Source: Fulvivirga ligni
Lineage (GTDB): Bacteria; Bacteroidota; Bacteroidia; Cytophagales; Cyclobacteriaceae
Reading direction: 5' to 3'
Assembly (NCBI RefSeq): GCF_021389935.1
Contig: NZ_CP089979.1
Location: 4,073,001-4,137,000, forward strand
DNA: 64,000 bases
Shown here: piece by piece, positions 56,263 to 64,000 of the stretch
Layout: each line of letters starts with the position of its first letter
How positions within the stretch are numbered: position 1 is the stretch's first letter
Position numbers and translations under genes: made by a program
Notes under the pieces: generated by a model
Told to the model about the DNA's origin: nothing
Database searches by the model: none
What the model saw: only the letters and a program-made list of their open reading frames with translations

Positions 56263-56748
56263 TCAGTTATATATAAGACTTAGAATCCTTACACTTAATT
56301 CCATCACTTCTTTATCTGAATGACCTTCTTGATCCATTAGCTCATTCATAAAATGAAAATGAGTAAATATAAATTTTTCGAGCTCATCAATGTTGAATTG
56401 AATTAAACTTACCCCTGAAGATTTCTGGATATCTTCAATGGGACATAAACAAGTAACAAATAAAGCCAAGGGTGAATAATGCTTAGGAAAGTCATGATTT
56501 AAATAATAAAACCAATATGGGAAAGACCTATCTAGAAAGTCAAGGTAGTCTCTTATTTCTGGCAATTCATGTAACTCTCTTGGATCATTGTCATATCCAT
56601 GAATTAAAATACATAGTTTATTGTAGAATTTTCTTGGGTTTTCATGCATTTCCATTAATGCACCATAAATGTTAGTAAAATCAAATTCTTCAATATCTTC
56701 CCTTGAGATAACTAAATTGATTAGTTTATGCTCTTCTCCTAAATTCAT
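56263..56748 (-). CDS. Small CRR6-like protein, partner of the nuclease gene
   Basis: A cytoplasmic protein of 161 aa. The central motif IHGYDNDPRELHELPEIRDYL ... LDRSFPYWFYYL resembles a widespread uncharacterised bacterial family related to the chlororespiratory reduction 6 domain. The ATG overlaps the stop of the upstream gene (ATGA at 56745-56748), so the two are translationally coupled. It may be a regulator, chaperone or immunity-type partner of the nuclease. This is inferred from coupling only. Confidence 0.72.
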   Translation of the reverse strand: MNLGEEHKLINLVISREDIEEFDFTNIYGALMEMHENPRKFYNKLCILIHGYDNDPRELHELPEIRDYLDFLDRSFPYWFYYLNHDFPKHYSPLALFVTCLCPIEDIQKSSGVSLIQFNIDELEKFIFTHFHFMNELMDQEGHSDKEVMELSVRILSLIYN

Positions 56749-58329
56749 TTCAATAAATCATCAAATTCTTCAAATGTTAAAACTTTATATTCGTCCACAA
56801 GATATTTTAATGTGTCATTCGACCCAGTTATGAAATATTCTTCAAACGTTACATCCTGTGCAATTTCAATATTAACTCTTTTCAGGAATTCATGCCTTAT
56901 TGATGACATATTAGATTTGACCCAAGCAATTTTTTTTAAAAACTTTTGGTGGTATTTCTTTTGCCGAAAATGATCATTTATTACTTGACCTAAGCTTCGA
57001 GCATCAACTATAGGAGCTAAAGCCTTACACTCAATAATTCGAATCAGTTTTTCCGATTCATTATAGGCAAGAATGTCAATTTCTCCACAAGAAATTGGTT
57101 TTCCATTAACTTTTTCAAGACGTAAGCACCTATTACTTTTATCTTCAAGCAATTTTGTTACCTCTTTTTCAAATATCGATATTCGATAAAAAGATTCAAT
57201 CTCAGCAATTGCCTTATTCTGTAAAGAATTCGATTTTAAATCTTGCCTTTGCCCTAATGAAAGCTTAGTGATATACACATCCAACCATTCAACAAACATT
57301 CTCTGGCTAATCAAAATGTGCTGTCTCGATTTTTTTATATCATCCCTATTTGCAGTTTTTTTATCATATATAGTTTCGAATTCGGATTCCAAATTTAGAA
57401 CTATGCCAGCATGAAATAACATTCTATTATGTTGACTCTTTCTGAGAAAGTCTCTTTGTTCATTGGCTTGAGCACTGATATTTAAAAATGATAAACTAAT
57501 AAGAGATTCTATTTTAGATCCAGCTATACCAGTAAGAGATGCTAATAAGTCAATAAAGTCATTTAAGGGTTGCACCGTGATGGAAGCTCCAGTCACATTA
57601 GAAATTTTTTCTATTATTGTTTTAATAATTAATCGAATTTCTTCAATTGAAATAGAGTAGAATTCTTGACTAAAGTTATTCACTTTAGTCGTTATTATTC
57701 TATTGTTAGGTGCAAAACTGGAATATTTGTTCCAGTCAGTTTTTTTTAAAAATTGATTCTCGTATTTTTTGGAAGAGCTCTTTTTCAGGTGGTTTGAGTA
57801 TAAATAATTTACGAAATAGGTCGGGGGAAAAAACAATTTTAACAGAGGATATTTTTTTACTTAGATTTAGATAATGTAAATAATTTGAAAATTCTGAGGA
57901 CTGCCCCATACCAATGAGATATGTTAAAATCAGGGTCATTTGTTTTTCATTAGGCCTTATCTGTTCATATTCATATTCTCCAGACGCTAACCTTTCTAGT
58001 TCAATTTCAATTACGTATCTCCAACCATACCGTCCAATTGGAGCAAATTCTTTGTGCCCTGTTATATATTCAATACCATCCTCAAAATAAATAACTGTCC
58101 ATAGTTCCAATTGCTTATATGCTTCTACAATAACACCAGCTGGGTGAATTTTATTAAGTTCTTTTAAGAGTTGATTTTTAAGATCCTCATAACAATCATT
58201 ATAGAACTTTTTTACGGTGCTTATCTCAGAAATCTCATTAAATTTTTCTTTTGGCCAACAGTTGAATATTGTTCTATTTAAAACTGAATCTTGAGGTGTT
58301 TGATATGGACTTACTTTATGAATTTTCAA
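56745..58329 (-). pseudogene. PD-(D/E)XK nuclease-like protein, interrupted by one frameshift
   Basis: Frames 57736-58329 and 56745-57836 overlap and are two halves of one protein of about 527 aa. They join at a T8 run (57740-57747, A8 in the mRNA); removing one base gives RESIFKKTDWNKYSSFAPNNR. The N-terminal half is unrecognised. Near the C-terminus a restriction-endonuclease-like core is visible: GEIDILAYNESEKLIRIIECK, with Glu416, Asp418, Glu433 and Lys435 in the restored numbering (57024-57083). This is the E..D...(D/E)xK pattern. The gene is visibly richer in A+T than the hydrolase loci, which suggests acquisition. It is coupled to the small gene at 56263. A defence or DNA-repair role is possible but not shown. 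Confidence 0.72.
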
Positions 58330-58439
58330 AAGTTTCTTTTAATAATTTTTTACCCAAAAGATAATTTACAATTCATTAATTTAAAATAAAAATTAAAATA
58401 TTATGTAATTTAATATAAATTGTACAATTTCTCGTAATT

Positions 58440-58470
58440 AAAAAAAAACCGCCATGCTCTCACATGGCGG
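58440..58470 (-). terminator. Terminator of the GH76-GH97-esterase cluster
   Basis: Read on the - strand: CCGCCATG, loop, CATGGCGG, then eight or nine T. It starts 28 nt after the esterase stop codon. A classic rho-independent structure. Confidence 0.93.
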
Positions 58471-58497
58471 CTCCTAAAACACGAAACATCAATTTTA

Positions 58498-60099
58498 TTA
58501 CTCCCTCACAATCTTCACTGACATTACCTCTCCACCATCAACGGAGACATAATAAATACCTGATTTTAAACTGCTTACATCTAATTGATAAGTATCCATA
58601 GAGCTGTCTAGCTGTTTTTTTAGCATTACTTTGCCTGATACATCAGCGATTAACAACTGCGTGCCTTTTACATTTTTTATGGTGATGTAGTCTCCTGAAA
58701 CCGGGTTGGGGTACACTACGGCTGGCATGTCTTCGTCCAGGGCTGGGGCGGCTACTTTTGCTGAGGCATTGGCCGCGGCTATCAGTCGCCATTGGCCGTG
58801 GAGTTGGTTGTTGTCATCATATTGGATGATGTTGTCACCGTTATTGAGTCCTCCTCCGGTCACTTCTACTACTCGGCCGCTGTGGGCTGCTTTTAGTTTG
58901 TAGTTGCCTCCGCCAGCGTTCAACACAATAAACCTTTGATTGGTATTACCTGAGTAAGTCCACTGCAGCACGTTAGCTACGTTAGAGGTGCTGCCACCTT
59001 CCACATCCATGGCTTTGCCTGATTGTGCGTTTATCAGGCTGTAGGCACCATCACCGCGATCGGTTAGGGTGAAGCGCTGGTTGGCGGCTCCGTGGCCGGT
59101 CCACTGTAATATGTTGGCACCATCGGCTCCGCTGCCTGCTGCCACATCCATATACTTTCCGCTGTTCGCATTTTGAATGGTGTAGGTGCCATTGAGGCCT
59201 GTTACGCCATTGGCTCTCACCCGAATGGAGGTAAACAGATCGTTCCAGCCACCCAGGCAGCCATTGTCTGCGGTTAGTGTCAGGTAGTTGCCCTGAAAGT
59301 TATCATCTACATAAGCAAACACTCTATACCCCTGCGGCACCTGTATAGATGAGATGTCATCATTACTAATTCCTCTGGCTATCAGATCATTAGCGGTATA
59401 GTCGCCTATTCCCAGTTTAACGCCATAACCATAGTAATTACAATCTTGATAGAAAGTAGGCACCCGTGGTGTAATGCCATCAAAGGCGGCTTTGGCTACT
59501 ACCCTGGCTCCCGCTGCATTGGGGTGGAGGTTATCATTGTAAAGGGTATTTCTGGAATTGCGCGTAGGCGTGTTGAAATCTAAAATAGAAGTGTTTCTGT
59601 CTCTGCTTATTTGCGAAACTATGGGTATCAGCTCGTTCTGCAGATTGCTCATCTGGCTGTTATCTCCATAGCAGGTCACAGGGTAGCAAACATAAATCTT
59701 AGGATTACGTCCATTCTGTCTGAACTGGGCAATCATATCGGCATAATCATTATAAAAATCCGATTTATACTGCCAGTTATTCGGGTGCGCATCATTAGTG
59801 CCCAGGGCAATGATCAGGATATCCGGATTGTAGTTTTTAGCATCGTTGAACCTGGAGGTGTTCCAATAAGGATAACTGCCTCTTTTTAGCATAGTAGTAC
59901 CACTAACACCACAGTTAAACACCTGATAATTATTGCCCAGCATTACGCCCAGCTGTGCCGGCCATGATTCTACTGAAGCGTTATTTAGGCCATAGCCTTC
60001 CGTTACACTATTGCCCACACAAACCACTCTGATTTGGGCATACATATCCAGGGACAATAGCAAAAAGGCTATTGCCAATATTAATTTGTTGGTTTTCAT
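58498..60099 (-). CDS. Secreted SGNH esterase with crystallin-like, ricin-type and T9SS domains
   Basis: Modular enzyme of 533 aa with a signal peptide to about MYAQ. The SGNH hydrolase is at residues 22-210: Ser31 in GNSVTEG, Gly64 in NCGVSG, Asn102 in GTND, Asp189 and His192 in DNLHP. A beta/gamma-crystallin-like domain (about 220-297) is followed by a ricin B-type lectin domain with QxW-like repeats (about 300-440; ILQWTGHGAANQRF, VLQWTYSGNTNQRF). A T9SS type A C-terminal domain (VVYPNPVSGDYITI ... GIYYVSVDGG) ends the protein. Likely a carbohydrate (acetyl) esterase acting outside the cell. It is the last gene of the cluster. Confidence 0.9.
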   Translation of the reverse strand: MKTNKLILAIAFLLLSLDMYAQIRVVCVGNSVTEGYGLNNASVESWPAQLGVMLGNNYQVFNCGVSGTTMLKRGSYPYWNTSRFNDAKNYNPDILIIALGTNDAHPNNWQYKSDFYNDYADMIAQFRQNGRNPKIYVCYPVTCYGDNSQMSNLQNELIPIVSQISRDRNTSILDFNTPTRNSRNTLYNDNLHPNAAGARVVAKAAFDGITPRVPTFYQDCNYYGYGVKLGIGDYTANDLIARGISNDDISSIQVPQGYRVFAYVDDNFQGNYLTLTADNGCLGGWNDLFTSIRVRANGVTGLNGTYTIQNANSGKYMDVAAGSGADGANILQWTGHGAANQRFTLTDRGDGAYSLINAQSGKAMDVEGGSTSNVANVLQWTYSGNTNQRFIVLNAGGGNYKLKAAHSGRVVEVTGGGLNNGDNIIQYDDNNQLHGQWRLIAAANASAKVAAPALDEDMPAVVYPNPVSGDYITIKNVKGTQLLIADVSGKVMLKKQLDSSMDTYQLDVSSLKSGIYYVSVDGGEVMSVKIVRE

Positions 60100-60127
60100 T
60101 TTTAATTTGGTTTAGGTCATAAAGGCG

Positions 60128-62086
60128 CTATTCCAGCCGGGCCACCCAGCCGCCATTGCGCACCATTTTTATAGTGATCTTGTCACCATTTTTCACTTGT
60201 TTGGTTTTCTTACGGTAGTCCATGGCCTGTCTGCCGGCATTAATGCCATCTTCAAAATAGGTCATGGTGTACGTTTTGTTCTTGTCGAGAAAATCAAAAT
60301 TGAGCGTTACTTCGCGGGCATCCTGAGCTCCGTTGGTAATGCCACCTACGAACCACTTCTCCCCTTTTCTTTTGGCCACCACTGCCAACTGTCCTACCTC
60401 AGCCTCTAAAGCTTGGGTCTCATCCCAGGTTACGGGCACCGAGGTGATAAACTCAGTACAGTCAGGGTTTTTGTAGTACATGGTGGGGTTATCGGCCAGC
60501 ATTTGCACACCACTTTCAAACACTACAAACAATGCCATCTGATAGGCTCTGGTGCCAATACTGGCAGAGTTAGGCCTTTCAGAACGATAGACATTAGGCT
60601 GCATGCTGATCATGGCACCTGGCGTATAATCCATAGGGCCAACGGCATTTCTGATAAATGGGAAATAGATACTGTTATCTGGTGTACAACCGCCCATTTG
60701 CTCCATGCCTCTTACCCCCTCGTAAGAAATCAGGTTAGGATATTTATACTCCAGACCGGCAGGTTTAAAAGAACCATGAAAATCAACAATCAGCTGATGT
60801 TTGGCGGCTTCTTTTACCACTCTTTCATAGTAGTCTACCATCCACTGGTCACTCCTATCCATGAAGTCGATCTTCACACCCTTCACGCCCCAGTCTTTGT
60901 AAGCTTTGAAAACATCCATGTGGTTTTCTACTGATAACCAGGTGAGCCACAGGATAATACCCACATTTTTCTGCTTACCATATTCCACCAGTTCTTTAAC
61001 ATCTACCTGTGAGGAAGCTGTAAAAGGATCGGTGGTGCTTTTGGCCCAACCTTCATCTAAAATGATGTAAGAGATGCCATATTTGGAAGCAAAGTCAATG
61101 TAGTATTTGTAAGTATCCTGATTTTGTCCACTTACGAAGTTCACGTCAGGTCCATAAGGTGCTGCGCCGTTCCACCATTCCCAGCTCACCTGTCCCGGCT
61201 TTATCCAGGAAGGATCATCGATCCGGCTTTTAGCGGCCAATTTCAGGGTCATGGTGTTTTCCATCAGTCCTTTGTCATCGGTAATCACGAAATAGCGCCA
61301 TGGTAGCGTTCTGGAGCCTTTGGTTTTGGCGATATAATCGGCCTCTTTGGTTATTTTTAAGCTTCTATCACCGTCAGGACCAAACTCCAGAGGAGCTTTA
61401 GGAAACACCGCCTTCACCGTATTACCCTCATTTGATTTTAAGAACATAGCAGGATAATCCGAAAGATCAGATTCACTGATCAGGATCTTGTATTTATCTT
61501 TGGTATCAATCAACACCGGCAGAGAGCTCATTCTATCGCTGGCTTTCCATTGACTAGACTCTACGTGGCTGTAAGGCTCTTCGCATGAAGTTTTGAAGCC
61601 TCCCGGCTGCTGCAAATGCAGGAGATAATCCTCAGGAAAACCTATGGTAAAGTCTTCATTATAAACCTCCATATCACCTTTTTCGCTGGTGATAAGCCTG
61701 TAGGCCACGCCATCATTAAATACTCTGAACTCAACCGCATAGCCATTACCTAATGACAACTCCACACCGTTGTACTCTGATTTTACTGTATTATACTTTA
61801 AAGAAACATAGGGATGAAGTTCCTCTTTTCCACTAGTAGTCTTTGTTTTCTTCAGCGCTGGCTTCTTCATTTCTGGTCCGCCAATAGCTATGCCTAAATG
61901 GCAATCAGTAAGTAAATTCTTTCCATTAGCACTGATAGTATAATTGATCTTATCGCCTACCGTAATGCTGACAGCCAGCTTGCTATCTGGAGATTTAACG
62001 GTTACTGGTTTATCCTTCGCTGATAAGCTCTGAAAGGAAAGAAAAAGAACGACTATTGTAAAAAGGTGTCGGGTTGATTGGTTCAT
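60128..62086 (-). CDS. GH97 retaining alpha-galactosidase-like enzyme
   Basis: A second GH97 protein, 652 aa, with a signal peptide ending near LSAKD and no lipobox. The catalytic region has VKIDFMDRSDQ with Asp407 as nucleophile and Glu462 in YEGVRGMEQ as acid/base. The 55-residue spacing agrees with the retaining alpha-galactosidase branch. It is distinct in sequence from the GH97 at 2052-3998, so it is not a recent duplicate. It lies 28 nt before the esterase gene and 181 nt after the GH76 gene on the same strand. Substrate inferred only. Confidence 0.92.
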   Translation of the reverse strand: MNQSTRHLFTIVVLFLSFQSLSAKDKPVTVKSPDSKLAVSITVGDKINYTISANGKNLLTDCHLGIAIGGPEMKKPALKKTKTTSGKEELHPYVSLKYNTVKSEYNGVELSLGNGYAVEFRVFNDGVAYRLITSEKGDMEVYNEDFTIGFPEDYLLHLQQPGGFKTSCEEPYSHVESSQWKASDRMSSLPVLIDTKDKYKILISESDLSDYPAMFLKSNEGNTVKAVFPKAPLEFGPDGDRSLKITKEADYIAKTKGSRTLPWRYFVITDDKGLMENTMTLKLAAKSRIDDPSWIKPGQVSWEWWNGAAPYGPDVNFVSGQNQDTYKYYIDFASKYGISYIILDEGWAKSTTDPFTASSQVDVKELVEYGKQKNVGIILWLTWLSVENHMDVFKAYKDWGVKGVKIDFMDRSDQWMVDYYERVVKEAAKHQLIVDFHGSFKPAGLEYKYPNLISYEGVRGMEQMGGCTPDNSIYFPFIRNAVGPMDYTPGAMISMQPNVYRSERPNSASIGTRAYQMALFVVFESGVQMLADNPTMYYKNPDCTEFITSVPVTWDETQALEAEVGQLAVVAKRKGEKWFVGGITNGAQDAREVTLNFDFLDKNKTYTMTYFEDGINAGRQAMDYRKKTKQVKNGDKITIKMVRNGGWVARLE

Positions 62087-62167
62087 ATTTTATGATTGAT
62101 TTTTACGCTTTTAATGTGTTGAACATGTGATACCAAATTTATCAGTAATAAGCTACGAAACAAATTT

Positions 62168-62199
62168 GAGAGACTCACCCGATTAGGGGTAAGCCTCTC
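62168..62199. terminator. Imperfect hairpin between GH76 and GH97 genes
   Basis: A 13-bp stem GAGAGACTCACCC / GGGTAAGCCTCTC with two G-T type mismatches and a short loop. It may attenuate transcription between the GH76 and GH97 genes. No T run follows on the - strand. Confidence 0.45.
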
Positions 62200-62267
62200 T
62201 CCTTCTTATGTTCAAAACTAAAACTACTACTGTGTAAACATAAATATCTAATTATCAAGCACTAACA

Positions 62268-63905
62268 TCATGGCACTAAGCTCCATTTTTGGTTATCAGC
62301 ATCATTGATGTTCCATTGAAGGATGTTAGCTCCATTTTCGTTAGAACCGCCTGCTACATCCAGTGCTCTTCCGCTGGCTACTGACACTATGGAATAATAT
62401 CCTTGTCCGTCAGGCACCAGGTACCACATTTGGTTGCTACCACCATTCCAGCCCCACTGTATCACATTAGTGCCGTTGGCTGTGTTGCCACCTTCAAGAT
62501 CTAAAGAAAGGCCACTTCCTGCACTTCTTATGCGGTAAGCATTGGTAGCAGCTTCGGTGATGACCCACCTTTGGTTAGGCTGGTTATAATTGGTCCATTG
62601 AAGGATATTGCCACCATTGGAGGTAGAACCTGCTTCTACATCTACCGCTTTTCCACTGGCTTTGGATATAATGCTGAAAGTACCTCCTGAAGTTATTCCA
62701 GGCCTTTTGGCTGGGGCAAACTGTAACCAGGCCACCGCACTTACATGCTGTGTAGGTATCATGCTGCCGTTATTCGGAGTTTGCTGATTCCAGGCGTTCC
62801 AGGTCAGGTTATAATCGGTTCTTCTGTTATTCCAGATGGAAGTGGCATTCTGCACCATCCAGTCACCAAAAGTATCCCAAAGCTCAGGGTTATCAGTACA
62901 TAAGTGTCCCAGACCTCTGGCAAATTCAGCTGCCCAGGTATTCAGGTATCCTGCTCCGTTGGAGATGATGCCGTTACTGGTCATGTTGTTTTTTACATAT
63001 GAGGCAGCACGTGTTGCGTCTCTCAGGTAGTTAGGATTTCCGGTAAGCTTCCACAATACGTTAGCAAAGTCGATGAAAGCACCCTGGTTATAAACCGCAG
63101 TACCCTGATCTACCTGTCCGTTAGGATAGATACCTCTGTACACCTGGCCAGTTTCAGCATTAAACAAATGCCACCATACCCAGTCATAAATCTGAATAGC
63201 ACGGTCAAGATACCACTGATCGCCATTGCTTTGATAAATCATACATGCCAATAGCCCGGTAGGGTTATTAGATAAGGCCTCTTTAATGATTTCGCCACCT
63301 TCAGGTGTGTAGTCAGGCTGCTGTTCCCAGATACCGCCATTGTTATACTGCGTATCCCAACCTCTGCTCCAGATATAATCGAAGCAGTAGCGGGCCTGAG
63401 TTAGGTAGTTGCTGGTGCCGGTCATCTGGTGTCCTCTGGCCAGTACCAAACCAAACCAGGCGATGTCATCATTCCAGCCATCCCAATCGTATGGTGGTGG
63501 ATTCAACTGTAAGAAGCCATTAACCAGGTTGTTAACCAGCGTTCTATGTTCTGGCAGTCCTGTTCTTTCATATACGTCCATCATGCCTTGGATATCAAGG
63601 GCGAGCGTCCAGGTGCCATCAGAGGCATTGTCATTCAAGGCGCGCTTGTAGTAAGTTCTGCCTCCAGAGGTAGTGAGGAAAGCACTGTTGAAGCCACGAT
63701 AAGCCATGTCCGCCCAGGCAGGATTTATGCCATTATCACGGGCCACACGGCCGTTATCAATGGGTTTTTCAATCAGTACATCAGTGTTTTCATCTTCTGA
63801 CTGCTGAGGTTCAAGTTCATCTTGCATACAACCTGGAATAGACCATAGCAAAACGCATAATACACTCAGAAGTAAGAGTTTTTTAGGTTTTGTGTAGTTT
63901 TTCAT
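62268..63905 (-). CDS. GH76 family lipoprotein with ricin-type lectin domain
   Basis: A protein of 545 aa from the ATG at 63905 (MKNYTKPKKLLLLSVLCVLL), with lipobox SIPGC (Cys26). The frame is open upstream to 63977 but those residues precede the signal. The GH76 (alpha/alpha)6 domain is at about residues 60-400 with the consecutive catalytic aspartates Asp146-Asp147 in WDGWNDDIAW. Family members cleave alpha-1,6-mannan. The C-terminal 130 residues are three ricin-type QxW repeats (NILQWTNYNQPNQRW, VIQWGWNGGSNQMW, NILQWNINDADNQKW). It heads the GH76-GH97-esterase cluster, which would act on a mannose/galactose-containing glycan. Confidence 0.92.
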   Translation of the reverse strand: MKNYTKPKKLLLLSVLCVLLWSIPGCMQDELEPQQSEDENTDVLIEKPIDNGRVARDNGINPAWADMAYRGFNSAFLTTSGGRTYYKRALNDNASDGTWTLALDIQGMMDVYERTGLPEHRTLVNNLVNGFLQLNPPPYDWDGWNDDIAWFGLVLARGHQMTGTSNYLTQARYCFDYIWSRGWDTQYNNGGIWEQQPDYTPEGGEIIKEALSNNPTGLLACMIYQSNGDQWYLDRAIQIYDWVWWHLFNAETGQVYRGIYPNGQVDQGTAVYNQGAFIDFANVLWKLTGNPNYLRDATRAASYVKNNMTSNGIISNGAGYLNTWAAEFARGLGHLCTDNPELWDTFGDWMVQNATSIWNNRRTDYNLTWNAWNQQTPNNGSMIPTQHVSAVAWLQFAPAKRPGITSGGTFSIISKASGKAVDVEAGSTSNGGNILQWTNYNQPNQRWVITEAATNAYRIRSAGSGLSLDLEGGNTANGTNVIQWGWNGGSNQMWYLVPDGQGYYSIVSVASGRALDVAGGSNENGANILQWNINDADNQKWSLVP

Positions 63906-64000
63906 TTTTCTGAATTTAGGTTTGTTTAGAAAAAAATTGGTCAAAGCATTCCTATAAACAACTGGTGTTGTTTTCATTTTTGTGCCAGATCTAAGTCCTG

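Overview
The window looks like a chromosome segment of a polysaccharide-degrading marine or soil Bacteroidota, probably a Cytophagales-type gliding bacterium. The signs are four SusC/SusD pairs, many glycoside hydrolases, type IX secretion (T9SS) C-terminal sorting domains on two enzymes, a FecR/ECF-sigma-controlled TonB transducer, and lipoproteins with Bacteroidota-style lipoboxes. No rRNA, tRNA, CRISPR array or prophage was seen.

Region 1 (98-25236) is a xylan utilization locus. A T9SS-secreted GH10 xylanase with two CBM60-like modules sits alone on the + strand. Facing it is a long - strand array. In transcription order this is a PI-PLC-like lipoprotein, a GH43 lipoprotein, then SusC-SusD-SusC-SusD-SGBP-GH10 (the conserved xusABCDE-xyn10C core known from Prevotella and Bacteroides), then GH127, GH43, GH10 and GH97. 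Surface GH10 enzymes would cut the xylan, the two SusCD transporters import the oligosaccharides, and periplasmic GH10, GH43, GH127 and GH97 enzymes finish them. No GH67/GH115 glucuronidase and no hybrid two-component regulator is present.

Region 2 (25729-30604, + strand) is an orphan SusC/SusD pair ending in a clear terminator. Region 3 (30690-35265) holds a ParE/RelE-type toxin-antitoxin pair, two secreted unknowns and an IS110-family element flanked by identical palindromes. Region 4 (35265-43304, + strand) is an ECF sigma / FecR anti-sigma / STN-type SusC / SusD / PKD-lipoprotein operon, a self-regulated glycan-uptake system of unknown substrate.

Region 5 (43305-58329) is accessory DNA. 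Small genes of mixed origin (Kazal-like peptide, LytTR regulator, acyltransferase, NqrC-like FMN protein, MORN-type protein, DUF4272, several lipoproteins, gene remnants) are separated by several families of intergenic repeats, including a unit of about 413 bp present twice. It ends with a two-gene operon encoding a PD-(D/E)XK nuclease-like protein and a small partner, which is the best candidate here for an undescribed system. Region 6 (58440-63905, - strand) is a second hydrolase cluster: GH76, GH97 and an SGNH esterase carrying crystallin-like, ricin-type and T9SS domains.

A striking property is that five genes (xusA, a GH43, a secreted unknown, the IS110 transposase and the nuclease gene) are each broken by one apparent extra base in a short homopolymer, always giving the same +1 shift. 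Two more genes carry single in-frame stops. Uncorrected insertion errors in the assembly are the simplest explanation, but real decay or transcriptional slippage cannot be excluded from sequence alone.
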